NCBI RefSeq assembly: GCF_028281305.1
Contig: NZ_JANQKD010000067.1
Coordinates: forward strand, 1 to 55,500
Length of the DNA stretch: 55,500 bases
Reading direction: 5' to 3'
From: Pelagibius sp.
GTDB lineage: Bacteria; Pseudomonadota; Alphaproteobacteria; Kiloniellales; Kiloniellaceae
Shown: in pieces, positions 8,315-18,982 of the stretch
How positions within the stretch are numbered: the first letter of the stretch is position 1
Layout: each line of letters begins with the position of its first letter
Translations under genes and position numbers: made by a program
Notes under the pieces: model-generated
Database searches by the model: none
What the model saw: the letters and a program-made list of their open reading frames with translations, nothing else
What the model was told of the DNA's origin: nothing

Positions 8315-9193
8315 TCAGGGGGCAGCCGCCTGCAACCTGCGCGGCACCACACCCCCGATCTGCTCGGTGATCTCCTCCGCCGCCTGGACCACCCTGGCGC
8401 CAAGCTCCCCCAGACGCGTTTCGGTCACCCGCACACTGGGTCCGGAGATTGAGATCCCGGCAATGACCTCGCCGTGTTCGTTGTGGATGGTCGCCGCCAC
8501 GCAGCGCATTCCGATGGTATGCTCTTCGTCGTCAACACCCCAGCCGCGCTGGCGGATCTGCTGAAGCTGCGCGCGCAAGGCCGCCGGTTCGACGATGGTC
8601 CGGTCGGTAAAGCGCTGCATCCCCTTCCTGTGGAGGAAATCGCGCAGCGCGTCCTCGCCCATCTCCGCCAGCATCGCCTTGCCGATGGCCGATGAGTGCA
8701 TGGGCGCACGGCGCCCGGGGCGGAAAAAGGCGCGCATAGGGGCGTGACTTTCGAACTGCGTCACATAGACCAGTTCGCCCTTGTCCTCGACCGCCAGATT
8801 GATGGTTTCGCCGACGTCCTCCATCAGGCGGCGCATCACCGGGCGGCCGAGGGAAACGATCTTGCGCGACCGCAGAAACGCGTTGCCGACGTTGAAGGCG
8901 CCGACGCCGACCACCCAGACGCCGTACTCCTCGTCGAAGTCGGCAAAGCGGCGCTGCTGCAGGGTGGTGAGCAGCCGATGGGTGGTCGAAGGGGCGAGCC
9001 CGACCGACTGAGAAAGATCGGTCAGGCTCATGCCGTCGGCCTCCGCCAGGCGCTCGAGGATCGAAATCGCGCGGTCGAGCGACTGGACCTGGCCGCCCTG
9101 GGCTGCCGGCTTCTGGCCAGCCGATTTTTGCGCTGCAGGCCTTGTCTGCTCACGCGTGCGCGACGCCGCTCTCGCCATCACCAAACACTCCAT
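8315..9193 (-). CDS. IclR family transcriptional regulator, probable regulator of gcl-hyi-glxR
   Basis: This 292-residue protein has an N-terminal winged helix-turn-helix (about 38-100, ISILERLAEADGMSLTDLSQSVGLAPSTTHRLLTTL) and a C-terminal IclR effector domain (about 115-285). The conserved stretch RAPMHSSAIGKAMLAEM and the late IHNEHGEVIAGISISGP are both typical. A 36-residue Ala/Gln-rich leader precedes the DNA-binding domain. The gene is divergent from gcl across 299 bp, the usual place for a regulator of glyoxylate/allantoin catabolism such as AllR, so it probably binds in that interval. A second possible start is the ATG at 9178 with GGAG 9 nt upstream; the first ATG (9193) has GAAGG 9 nt upstream. 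Choosing between them changes only five residues. Confidence 0.9.
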   Translation of the reverse strand: MECLVMARAASRTREQTRPAAQKSAGQKPAAQGGQVQSLDRAISILERLAEADGMSLTDLSQSVGLAPSTTHRLLTTLQQRRFADFDEEYGVWVVGVGAFNVGNAFLRSRKIVSLGRPVMRRLMEDVGETINLAVEDKGELVYVTQFESHAPMRAFFRPGRRAPMHSSAIGKAMLAEMGEDALRDFLHRKGMQRFTDRTIVEPAALRAQLQQIRQRGWGVDDEEHTIGMRCVAATIHNEHGEVIAGISISGPSVRVTETRLGELGARVVQAAEEITEQIGGVVPRRLQAAAP

Positions 9194-9410
9194 TCACTGG
9201 AACCTTCGGGGCGCCAGGCCCCACGGGACCTGAGACCCCGGGGCGCAGCATAGGGGGCCGCCCTTCGGGATGTAAGCCGGAAAAAGCGCCCGGACATTGG
9301 TTTTCGGTACGGCATTCCAAACACCACCGCCACAAAGATCATCCTAACATATTGTTTCAAAACAGATATATCTCAGTATTTCCACAATGCGGAATAATTT
9401 TCCATTTTTG

Positions 9411-9439
9411 TTGACATTGGTATACCAGACCTTATTTTT
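9411..9439 (+). promoter_or_regulatory. Promoter of gcl operon with embedded palindromic operator
   Basis: A perfect -35 box TTGACA (9411-9416) and a -10-like TATTTT (9433-9438) are spaced 16 bp apart, 54 bp before the gcl ATG. Between them lies the perfect 10-bp palindrome TGGTATACCA (9418-9427), placed where a bound repressor would block RNA polymerase. A second inverted pair, GGAA-N5-TTCC, lies just upstream near 9390-9403. The divergent IclR protein is the nearest candidate; the TGGTATACCA form is also typical of GntR/FadR-type sites, so the binding protein is not certain. Confidence 0.65.
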
Positions 9440-9492
9440 GGTTGGAACGCTCACCAAGAAGCCTGGCCATCACCTGAACGAGGGAGTCCGCT

Positions 9493-11319
<1,827 letters not shown>

Positions 11320-11380
11320 GCGCATCAAGACGCATCGGCCGAGGCCCCAGGGCCGGACGTATTTCAGGAGGACCCAAGGA

Positions 11381-12178
<798 letters not shown>

Positions 12179-12231
12179 GCCGCGCGCCGCAAGGTGCCGA
12201 AAACAAACGCAAAGCAAGGAACGGAAACGTC

Positions 12232-13146
12232 ATGGCAAAGATCGGATTCATTGGTCTCGGCATTATGGGGGCGCCGATGGTCGGCCACCTGCTGGACGGC
12301 GGGCACGAGGTCACCAGCACGGTGCACCGCACCCCGGCGCCGGACGCGCTGACGGGCAAGGGCCTGAAAATCGTCGAGACCGCCAAGGCGGTCGCCGAGG
12401 CCAGCGACATCGTCATCACCATGGTGCCGGACACGCCTCAGGTGGAAGCTGTGCTGTTTGGCGAGAACGGCGTGGCCGAGGGGCTTTCCAGCGGCAAGCT
12501 GGTCATCGACATGAGCTCGATCTCGCCCATCGAGACCAAGGTCTTCGCAGCGAAGATCAACGCGCTCGGCTGCGACTATCTGGACGCCCCGGTCTCCGGC
12601 GGCGAGGTGGGCGCCAAGGGCGCTTCGCTGACCATCATGGTCGGCGGCACCGAAGCCGCCTTCGAGACCGCGAAGCCGATCTTCGAGCTGATGGGCAAGA
12701 ACATCACCCTGGTGGGTGCCAACGGCGTCGGGCAGACCACCAAGGTGGCCAACCAGATCGTCGTCGCGCTGACCATCGAGGCGGTGGGCGAGGCCCTGGT
12801 CTTCGCCTCCAAGGCCGGCGCCGACCCGGCCAAGGTGCGCCAGGCGCTGATGGGCGGCCTTGCCACCTCGCGCATTCTGGAGATCCACGGCGAGCGCATG
12901 ATCAAGCGCACCTTCGACCCGGGCTTCCGCATCGAGCTGCACCAGAAGGACCTGAACCTCGCGCTGCAGGGCGCCAAGGCCCTGGGCGTCAGCCTGCCCA
13001 ACACGGCGACCGCGCAGGAGCTGTTCAACGCCTGTGCCGCCAACGGCGGGGCCGGCTGGGACCACTCCGCCATGGTGCGCGCGCTGGAGCTGATGGCCGC
13101 CCACCCGGTGGCCGAAGACGAGACCGCCTCCGCGGCAGCGGAATAG
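12232..13146 (+). CDS. glxR: 2-hydroxy-3-oxopropionate (tartronate semialdehyde) reductase
   Basis: The 304-residue protein belongs to the 3-hydroxyisobutyrate dehydrogenase family. An N-terminal Rossmann motif GFIGLGIMGAPM (5-16) binds the nicotinamide cofactor, DAPVSGGEVGAKG (118-130) is the substrate-binding signature, and GQTTKVANQ places the catalytic Lys at 171. It reduces tartronate semialdehyde to D-glycerate, the last step of the glyoxylate carboligase route. No glycerate kinase is seen in the window. It is the last gene of the operon and is followed directly by a strong terminator. The acidic tail (AEDETASAAAE) is unremarkable. Confidence 0.95.
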   Translation: MAKIGFIGLGIMGAPMVGHLLDGGHEVTSTVHRTPAPDALTGKGLKIVETAKAVAEASDIVITMVPDTPQVEAVLFGENGVAEGLSSGKLVIDMSSISPIETKVFAAKINALGCDYLDAPVSGGEVGAKGASLTIMVGGTEAAFETAKPIFELMGKNITLVGANGVGQTTKVANQIVVALTIEAVGEALVFASKAGADPAKVRQALMGGLATSRILEIHGERMIKRTFDPGFRIELHQKDLNLALQGAKALGVSLPNTATAQELFNACAANGGAGWDHSAMVRALELMAAHPVAEDETASAAAE

Positions 13147-13166
13147 GCTCGCCCGCAAGGCACAAC

Positions 13167-13199
13167 AAAGGCCCGCCGGTTCGTTCCGGCGGGCCTTTT
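13167..13199 (+). terminator. Rho-independent terminator after glxR
   Basis: A perfect inverted repeat (AAAGGCCCGCCGG, 6-nt loop TTCGTT, CCGGCGGGCCTTT) ends in TTTT, 20 bp after the glxR stop codon. Because the left arm starts with AAA it may also work for the converging GFA gene on the minus strand. Confidence 0.92.
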
Positions 13200-13243
13200 C
13201 CATTCCGGCCAGCTGCGCCCTCTGCTTCAACGGCGATCCGCAG

Positions 13244-13675
13244 TTACTTTGATGCGTAGCCCTTTGGGTCTTCCGGTGACTGAAGCAGCGTCCCTTCGTA
13301 CTTTGGAAGATCATCGTCGATGTGAAGCCAGGGCAGCCTGCTCTCGTAGTTCACGTGGAACGTCGGCTCGAAATCGTCGGGGTCTTCCAAAGAAGCGGCG
13401 TAAAGGTGCATCCCGCCGGGGTAATGATCCGCTTCAAATCCCATCGGGGAGCCGCAGGTAGCGCAGAAGTGCCGCCTGACTCCTCTGGAGCTTTCGAAGG
13501 TTTTCGGCGCGTCTCCCAGCCACTTGAAGTTTTTGGCGGGTACGCCGAGCCAGGCCACCACCGGTGCGGCACAATTGCGGCGGCAGTCGTCGCAGTGGCA
13601 GTAACAGGCCCAGGTGACCTCGCCTTCAAACTCCCACCGTGTGTTTCCGCAAAGGCAGCGGCCGCGCTTTGTCAT
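13244..13675 (-). CDS. GFA/CENP-V family zinc protein
   Basis: A 143-residue protein with the complete zinc-cysteine pattern of the glutathione-dependent formaldehyde-activating enzyme family: CLCG (C7, C9), CYCHCDDCRR (C26, C28, C31) and FCATCGSPMGF (C71, C74). Members are often annotated as formaldehyde-activating enzymes, but most have no proven activity, so only the family is called. It faces the gcl operon convergently and shows no link to the genes around it. Confidence 0.88.
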   Translation of the reverse strand: MTKRGRCLCGNTRWEFEGEVTWACYCHCDDCRRNCAAPVVAWLGVPAKNFKWLGDAPKTFESSRGVRRHFCATCGSPMGFEADHYPGGMHLYAASLEDPDDFEPTFHVNYESRLPWLHIDDDLPKYEGTLLQSPEDPKGYASK

Positions 13676-13684
13676 CTTGGTCCC

Positions 13685-13879
13685 TCAGATGTTGTCACCG
13701 AACAGGTGACGCAGATCTCTGTCCTCGGCCCGCTCGTCGCCGAGCAGGCCCTTTGCCTTCGTAGCCCAATTCTCTGGGGCTGGCGAGCGCGGGATCCAGC
13801 GCGCGGCGGCAGCGTTCGATTGAAAAGCGGCCTCCCACGGCCTTGGTTCCTTGACGCCAGGTTTGAACCTTCCTAGCTT
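13685..13879 (-). pseudogene. Start-less open frame, possible gene remnant
   Basis: A 64-codon frame runs from just after a TAG to a TGA at 13685-13687 and reads PWEAAFQSNAAAARWIPRS, then PAPENWATKAKGLLGDERAEDRDLRHLFGDNI. Composition and the charged C-terminus look protein-like, but there is no ATG, GTG or TTG start with a ribosome site. It may be the 3' fragment of a decayed gene just upstream of the GFA gene. I do not recognise the family, and an overlapping frame with an ATG at 13913 is less protein-like. Confidence 0.3.
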
Positions 13880-13964
13880 CTAACGCGTTGCTGTAGGGCG
13901 CATCGGCTTGCAAGCCGGAGGGGCATTGCCCGCCTACGACACAGTCCTATCAAGAAGCGCGCCC

Positions 13965-14606
13965 ATGCCGAACATCGAAAACCTCAGAAAACAGGCCAAG
14001 CTTTTCCTGCGATGGCACCGTGAAGGATATTTTCCTGTCGCGGCCCAGATCAGCCGGTTCCTGGCCCGATATCAGAATCTGTCCGACAAGGAGGTCCTGC
14101 ACGCCGCTTTCAAGCTCAGCGACGCGCAGGAGCTCATCGCCAGAAAGCACGGTTTCGAGACCTGGCCGGCGCTCATGAAAGGTATGGAGACAATGACCGC
14201 ATCAGCACCCTCCCGCGCCCGCACGCCGACGATCATGGCGGCCGAACCGCAGCTCTTCGTCTCCGACATGGAGCGTGCCTGCCGGTTCTATGTCGAAAAG
14301 CTCGGCTTCAAAACCGGGTTCTTTTATGGCAACCCGCCATTTCACGCTCAGGTCTATCGTGATGGCGGGCGTCTGAACCTGCGGAAGGTTGGCGGACCGG
14401 TGTTCGACGCTGCGTTTCGAACCAAGGAGCGTGACGCCCTTTCCGCGACGCTGACGCTCGATGATGCCAAGCCGCTCTTCCTGGAGTTTCAGCAAGCGAA
14501 GGTCCCATTCCACCAGACCCTGAAAACCGAACCATGGGGCGCCCGCACCTTCATTGTGCAGGACCCCGACGGCAACCTGATTTGTTTCGCGGGCGACGTA
14601 AGCTAG
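13965..14606 (+). CDS. VOC/glyoxalase superfamily protein with N-terminal helical domain
   Basis: This 213-residue protein has two parts. Residues 1-75 form a helical segment (NLRKQAKLFLRWHREGYFPVA, then LSDAQELIARKHGFETWPALMKG) of the kind found in front of glyoxalase-related and ankyrin-type proteins. Residues 88-213 are a VOC fold (PQLFVSDMERACRFYVEKLGFKTGF ending in FIVQDPDGNLICFAG). Such proteins are often called bleomycin-resistance or glyoxalase-like; no specific substrate can be assigned. The ATG at 13965 was preferred over the longer frame from 13908 because conserved sequence begins at MPNIENLRKQAK. It is transcribed alone. Confidence 0.82.
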   Translation: MPNIENLRKQAKLFLRWHREGYFPVAAQISRFLARYQNLSDKEVLHAAFKLSDAQELIARKHGFETWPALMKGMETMTASAPSRARTPTIMAAEPQLFVSDMERACRFYVEKLGFKTGFFYGNPPFHAQVYRDGGRLNLRKVGGPVFDAAFRTKERDALSATLTLDDAKPLFLEFQQAKVPFHQTLKTEPWGARTFIVQDPDGNLICFAGDVS

Positions 14607-14816
14607 CCCGCTTTGGGTCCTTCGTCACAGACATTATGGCCCTCCGGCGGGCTCCGGCGGGTCCTTTCTGGCGCGACAACTCTATCTGCCTCTGTCGTCC
14701 CGGCACACATACGGTTTTGGGGTCGGGGTGTCGCGGAATTGACAAGCCACGCGGGCGTCGTAGTCTCTCCGTTGCGTCCCTAGACAAGAACCATAAGGGA
14801 TCGGGAGGAAATCGGA

Positions 14817-15134
14817 ATGAAAGCGCTGCACCTGCTCACGGTCTGCGCAGCCTTGGCCCTCACTGTGTCGCACGCCCGGGGCGAGGACGCCGCAGCCGGA
14901 GAGGCGCAGTACGCAGAGAGCTGCATCAACTGCCACGGCAAGGCCGGAAGGGGCATGGCGAGTTTCCCGTCGATTGCCGGCAGGGATGCAGACTACATCG
15001 CAGACCGGCTGATGCAGTATCGCGCCCGGGAGATGGTCGGGCCCAACTCCGCCATCATGATGTCCTGGGCCGAAAAGCTGTCCGATGAAGACATCGCCGA
15101 CCTTGCCGCCTACATTTCGGCGACCTTCCAGTAG
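14817..15134 (+). CDS. Periplasmic class I cytochrome c
   Basis: A 105-residue small c-type cytochrome. A signal peptide (residues 1-22, ending SHARGED) is followed by one haem-binding motif CINCH (C36, C39, H40). The distal Met ligand is probably M81 or M82 (NSAIMMSW), and the C-terminal helix ends ADLAAYISATFQ. It resembles the soluble cytochrome c553/c4-half type. A good GGGAGGA site precedes the ATG. It could take electrons from the PQQ-type dehydrogenase encoded 1.1 kb downstream, which is inference from proximity and from their shared periplasmic location. Confidence 0.9.
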   Translation: MKALHLLTVCAALALTVSHARGEDAAAGEAQYAESCINCHGKAGRGMASFPSIAGRDADYIADRLMQYRAREMVGPNSAIMMSWAEKLSDEDIADLAAYISATFQ

Positions 15135-15204
15135 TCAAAGGCCCGATGCGTAGCGAACGGGCAAGACTGCCGCTGCCTCGTCCGCCGGGGTGACGAGACA
15201 GCCA

Positions 15205-15909
15205 ATGCATCACAGGATTCTCCGCGCCATCGCTGCCGGCACCATCGCCGCAGGCATGATCGCTCTGAACGCCTGGGCCGCAGACCACTCTTCAAAGGCC
15301 GATGACACAGCCGCCGGGCTGGGTATCGCCGCACCCGAGGACGGCGGCCCACGGCGCTGGCAGGTGACGGCCCGCGACGGGACGGAGATGCGCGCCTCGC
15401 CGGCGTCGAATGCGTCCGTGATCGGGACACTCGCCGATGGCGCGATCCTCGCCAATCTCGGCTGCGCGCCTGCCGGAAGCCAGGTCTGGTGCAAGGTCCG
15501 GCCCCTTCACGGACGGACCCGCGGCTATGTTGCGGCGGACTCGCTCCGCCCGGCGCGCGCACCGGACGGGACCGTGCCGATGGGTGCCGACGACAGCGCA
15601 GCGCGTGCGGGCCGCGGCGACTTCGACGCCAGCGGAACGCTCTCCTGCGCGCAGGTCCGCGATCAGTCGATGGGCCAGTGCGCATTCGGCGTCGCGCGCG
15701 GCAGCGGTGGTGATGCGACGCTTGTCGTGACGTTCTCCAACGGCTTCAAGCGCACATTGTTCTTCGCGCATGGCCGCTTCATCTCAGCCAACGCCACGAT
15801 GTCCGGCAACGGCTTCGACACCGATTGGCGGACCGAGGACGGCCGCCATCTCATCCGGGTCGACGACCAACGCTACGCGTTATCAAACGCCGCAGTTTTC
15901 GGCGACTAG
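15205..15909 (+). CDS. Exported SH3b-domain protein
   Basis: The 234-residue protein begins with a signal peptide (MHHRILRAIAAGTIAAGMIA, then LNAWA). A bacterial SH3 domain follows (about 50-110: TARDGTEMRASPASNASVIGTLADGAILANLGC, then VWCKVRPLHGRTRGYVAADSLRP). The C-terminal domain contains the paired-cysteine stretch LSCAQVRDQSMGQCAFGVAR and beta-rich sequence. SH3b domains usually bind cell-wall peptides; the C-terminal part is unrecognised. A GTG at 15190 could add five residues, but neither start has a strong ribosome site. The stop codon TAG is the first part of the palindromic repeat that begins at 15908. Confidence 0.75.
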   Translation: MHHRILRAIAAGTIAAGMIALNAWAADHSSKADDTAAGLGIAAPEDGGPRRWQVTARDGTEMRASPASNASVIGTLADGAILANLGCAPAGSQVWCKVRPLHGRTRGYVAADSLRPARAPDGTVPMGADDSAARAGRGDFDASGTLSCAQVRDQSMGQCAFGVARGSGGDATLVVTFSNGFKRTLFFAHGRFISANATMSGNGFDTDWRTEDGRHLIRVDDQRYALSNAAVFGD

Positions 15910-15970
15910 AGCGGATCATGTTTAGACGGAAACACTTTGGTGTTTGCGCCTAAACATGTGAATCCGCTCT
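15908..15970. repeat. Palindromic repeat with AGAGCGG ends
   Basis: A 63-bp imperfect inverted repeat opens AGAGCGGATCATGTTTAG and closes CTAAACATGTGAATCCGCTCT, with an inner pair AACAC/GTGTT. The left end lies inside the stop codon of the SH3b gene. It would form a long hairpin in RNA and may act as a terminator. It shares TAGAGC-type ends with the next repeat and with the large one at 22870. Confidence 0.75.
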
Positions 15971-15983
15971 ACACCTAAGAGTT

Positions 15984-16045
15984 AGAGCAGATTCACCGGC
16001 TTGATGGATCGCCTGCGGCGATTCCATCAAACGCGGATCTGCTCT
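15984..16045. repeat. Second palindromic repeat with AGAGCAG ends
   Basis: A 62-bp inverted repeat opens AGAGCAGATTCACCG and closes CGCGGATCTGCTCT, with an inner pair TTGATGGATCGCC/GGCGATTCCATCAA. It stands 13 bp after the first repeat. The rest of the 343-bp gap (16046-16252) holds no gene that I can support; the sugar dehydrogenase promoter is probably near 16180-16240, which is AT-richer. Confidence 0.75.
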
Positions 16046-16252
16046 AGGTTGGATCGGACGACACCAAGCAGGCCGGCATCCGTCTGCGCGAGCGCATGAA
16101 CTGCGGCGCTCACACGCAGTGTTGCTCGATTTCGCGCCGGGGCATTCACTTCGCGCTGAGGAAAGCAGTTGAAGTGACTTGCGTCTGGGCTACGATCTTC
16201 TCACTCTGATTAAACAGAGTAACAAACATAAAAAACTACGGGAGGATCTAAA

Positions 16253-17530
16253 ATGAGACGCAATCTGACTCTCTGGTCCCTCAGCGCGGTCGTGGCCTCT
16301 GCCATGGCTTATACCCCGGTCCTTGCAGATGGGCATGCCGGCGCGCCCAGCCTCACGCACACAACGGTTCTGTCCGGGCTGGAGAGCCCCTGGGACATGG
16401 CCTTCCTCGCGGATGGGACCATGTTCTTTACCGAGAAGTGCCTCGGTCTTTCGGTTCGGCTGCCCTCCGGCGAAGTCAATCCCCTCCTGGGCATGACCGG
16501 GGCCGAGGGCTATCCGAGCACGGCGGACGACCTGTTCTGCGAGGGCCAGGCCGGTATGCAGGGTGTGGCCGTCGATCCGGAGTTTGACGCGAACCGCTTC
16601 ATCTACGTCTACTCGACGTCCAGCATGACGGCGCCGGGCAGCAACCGTCTCATGCGCCTGACGGTGAGCGGCGATTTCAGCGCGGTGTCGGAGCGCACCG
16701 ACATCATCGAGGACGTCCCCTACAAGCCGGAAGCCACCGACCATCCCTTCGGCGGCCCTGGCGCGCACAACGGCGGGCGCGTCCGCTTTGGCCCGGATGG
16801 GCATCTCTACCTGACCACCGGCGACACCCATAACGGCGCCGTTCCGCAATCGCCGACGCTGCTCGGCGGCAAGGTGCTGCGCGTCGACCGGGACGGCAAT
16901 GCGGTGGCGGACAACAGTCCGCCCGCGGGCTTCGATCCGCGCATCTTCACCTACGGCCACCGCAACGTTCAGGGCATCGCCTTCCGGCCCAGCGACGGCC
17001 AGCCGGTCGTGGCCGAGCACGGCCCCTGGCACTCCGACGAAATCACGGTGCTTGTGAACGGCGGCAACGGCGGGTGGGACCCGCGCCCCAACATGGCCGG
17101 CCGTGGCGACTGCCCCGTCAACTACTGCGGCTACATGCCCAATCAGATGGAAGGCATGGATCCGGTGGAGCGGGTGAAGTTCATGCCGATGACCGACACC
17201 GCAACCTACCCCGACGCGATGCCGCCGGCCTGGACCAACAACGGCCTCTCGCAGGGCACCTCCTCAGCCGCGTTCCTGGACGGCGACCAATGGGGCACCT
17301 GGAACGGCCGCCTGGCCGTCGGGATCATGGGAATCGGCTTCGGCGGAACCCCGGTCGGCATGCGCATCGACATCATCGATCTCGCTGACGATGACAAGTC
17401 TGTCGACAGCGTGATGACGATGTCCCTGCCCATGGCCGCCGGCCGCTTCCGCTCGGTCGTTCAAGGGCCCGACGGCAGTCTCTATGCCGCCGTCGATCAA
17501 GGCGACATCTACAAGCTGACGCCGAACTGA
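16253..17530 (+). CDS. PQQ-dependent sugar (aldose/sorbosone-type) dehydrogenase
   Basis: A 425-residue exported beta-propeller protein of the soluble PQQ glucose/aldose sugar dehydrogenase family. After a signal peptide (1-26, ending VLADGH) come the family motifs: GLESPWDMAFLADGTMFFTEK, GMQGVAVDPEFDANRFIYVYS, GAHNGGRVRFGPDGHLYLTTGD, LGGKVLRVDRDGN, YGHRNVQGIAFRP and EHGPWHSDEITVL. These hold the PQQ- and calcium-contacting His, Arg and Asp positions of the family. It would oxidise a sugar or sugar aldehyde in the periplasm and pass electrons to the chain. GGGAGGATC sits upstream of the ATG. The substrate cannot be read from sequence. Confidence 0.88.
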   Translation: MRRNLTLWSLSAVVASAMAYTPVLADGHAGAPSLTHTTVLSGLESPWDMAFLADGTMFFTEKCLGLSVRLPSGEVNPLLGMTGAEGYPSTADDLFCEGQAGMQGVAVDPEFDANRFIYVYSTSSMTAPGSNRLMRLTVSGDFSAVSERTDIIEDVPYKPEATDHPFGGPGAHNGGRVRFGPDGHLYLTTGDTHNGAVPQSPTLLGGKVLRVDRDGNAVADNSPPAGFDPRIFTYGHRNVQGIAFRPSDGQPVVAEHGPWHSDEITVLVNGGNGGWDPRPNMAGRGDCPVNYCGYMPNQMEGMDPVERVKFMPMTDTATYPDAMPPAWTNNGLSQGTSSAAFLDGDQWGTWNGRLAVGIMGIGFGGTPVGMRIDIIDLADDDKSVDSVMTMSLPMAAGRFRSVVQGPDGSLYAAVDQGDIYKLTPN

Positions 17531-17537
17531 GGCGAAA

Positions 17538-17569
17538 TCAGCCGCGCCGTCCCTCGGCGGCGCGGCTGA
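17538..17569. terminator. Hairpin between convergent genes, probable terminator
   Basis: A perfect 12-bp GC-rich stem (TCAGCCGCGCCG with CGGCGCGGCTGA, 8-nt loop) lies 8 bp after the sugar dehydrogenase stop codon. It stands between converging genes, as a bidirectional terminator would, but there is no T-run on either strand. Confidence 0.45.
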
Positions 17570-17620
17570 ACGCCCAAGGCACCCCAACGTCCGGCGTCCT
17601 CGTTTCAGCCGCATTACCCC

Positions 17621-18286
17621 CTATTTCCGCGCCTGCTCGATCTCCTCGAGCGTGCGGCCGGGGCGGTGGCGGTAGGCGGGCATCGACCAATTGTAGGTGA
17701 TGGCGAGGCCACGGATGGCAAAGGTGACGAAGACGCCGATCGTGCCGGCAACCAGCGCCGGCAACGCCAGCTCGGCCAGGATGACGTAGGTGCAGGCGCC
17801 GAGCCCCGAGGCGGTCACGTAGATCTCGCGCCTCAGAATGACCGAGGGCTCGTTGCCGACGAGGTCACGCACGATCCCGCCGACAGTACCCGTGACCACG
17901 CCCATGGCCACCGCGACCAGCGCGCCGGTGCCGTTGTCCAAGCCCTTGGCGGTGCCGGCCACCGTCACCAGGGCGAGGCCCAGGGCGTCGAACCACAACA
18001 GCACCCGGTAGCGGGACTCCACCAGATGCGCGGTGAAATGCACGACCACCGCCGTGACAAGACAGGCGATGACGTGGTGCGGCGCGACCATCCAGAACAC
18101 CGGCACACCCAGCAGCAGGTCGCGCAGCGTGCCGCCGCCGACGCCTGTGAGCACTGCAAGCCACATGAAGCCGACGATGTCGAGGCTCTTGCGCGAGGCC
18201 ACCAGGGCGCCCGAGACGGCAAAAACAATCACCGCCAGCATGTCGATGGTCAGCACCAGTTGCGGTGGCGCTTCGATTTCCAGCAT
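17621..18286 (-). CDS. TRIC/UPF0126 family trimeric intracellular cation channel
   Basis: A 221-residue inner-membrane protein with about seven hydrophobic segments and an internal duplication. Each half carries the family's glycine-rich turn followed by Arg-Asp (GVGGGTLRDLLLG near 48-60 and GTVGGIVRDLVGN near 133-145), and VASRKSLDIVGF is also typical. Prokaryotic TRIC proteins form potassium-permeable homotrimers; the physiological role in bacteria is open. The gene is monocistronic as far as can be seen. Confidence 0.9.
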   Translation of the reverse strand: MLEIEAPPQLVLTIDMLAVIVFAVSGALVASRKSLDIVGFMWLAVLTGVGGGTLRDLLLGVPVFWMVAPHHVIACLVTAVVVHFTAHLVESRYRVLLWFDALGLALVTVAGTAKGLDNGTGALVAVAMGVVTGTVGGIVRDLVGNEPSVILRREIYVTASGLGACTYVILAELALPALVAGTIGVFVTFAIRGLAITYNWSMPAYRHRPGRTLEEIEQARK

Positions 18287-18433
18287 GTCTAACCTGCCTT
18301 TCGCGGCCTTGAGCCATTGCCGTTCCGCTGCGCGGAACCGGCCCTCTATGCTAGTTGATGAGTGCTCAGCGGTGCCACAGGGCCCGAACCACGCGTCTGG
18401 GTCCCTGTTCTGCGGAGTGTTCAGAGGAAGTGT

Positions 18434-18850
18434 CTAGTCGCCGGGTGCGCGGAAGCGGTCGCGGGGAACTTCGGCGATCGCTGTGATCTCCACCATCAGG
18501 TCCGGATCGTAGAGCCGCGAAACCTCCACCGTGGTGGTCACGGGATAAGGCTCGGCAAAGAACTTTTGCCGGATCGCGCCGGAGGCCATGAAGGTCTCGA
18601 TGTCGGTCACGTACTGGGTCAGCGAGACAATGTCCGCTATGGTGCCGCCGACGTGGGCCAGCACGGCCTGGATGTTTTCCAGCACCTGACGCAGCTGCGC
18701 CGGCATGTCGCCCCTGCCCACGACCTTGCCCTCAGGGTCGAGCGCAACCTGGCCTTTCAGGTAGACAATCTGCCCTTCGCCCTGGACCACGCCCATGGAA
18801 AAGGCGCCGAAGGGCGCCCAGACTTCCGGCGGATTGAAGTTCTTGATCAT
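18434..18850 (-). CDS. RidA family (YjgF/L-PSP) protein
   Basis: A 138-residue RidA-type protein. The family signature appears as VYLKGQVALDPEGKVVGRGDMPAQLRQVLENIQAVL and the C-terminal MVEITAIAEVPRDRF. RidA proteins hydrolyse reactive enamine/imine intermediates from PLP enzymes. The usual catalytic Arg after TTV-x is less clear here (TTTVEVSRLYDPDLMVEI), so it may belong to one of the Rid subgroups with another role. It lies 132 bp downstream of the asparagine synthetase gene on the same strand. Confidence 0.85.
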   Translation of the reverse strand: MIKNFNPPEVWAPFGAFSMGVVQGEGQIVYLKGQVALDPEGKVVGRGDMPAQLRQVLENIQAVLAHVGGTIADIVSLTQYVTDIETFMASGAIRQKFFAEPYPVTTTVEVSRLYDPDLMVEITAIAEVPRDRFRAPGD

Positions 18851-18982
18851 CTGCTGCCTGCACTCCCGCTGCTGCGTCGGATTTCGTCTTCACGCGTAGC
18901 ATGCGCCTGCAGGGCCGGGGGCTGCAACCGCAGCCCGGCCCGCCGGGATACAAAGGCGGCCGAAGGTATGGGCGCTTGGGCT

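Noticed and set aside
18322..18338. Perfect 7-bp hairpin GTTCCGC-TGC-GCGGAAC downstream of ridA
   Set aside because: No T-run on either strand and a short stem; not enough to call a terminator.
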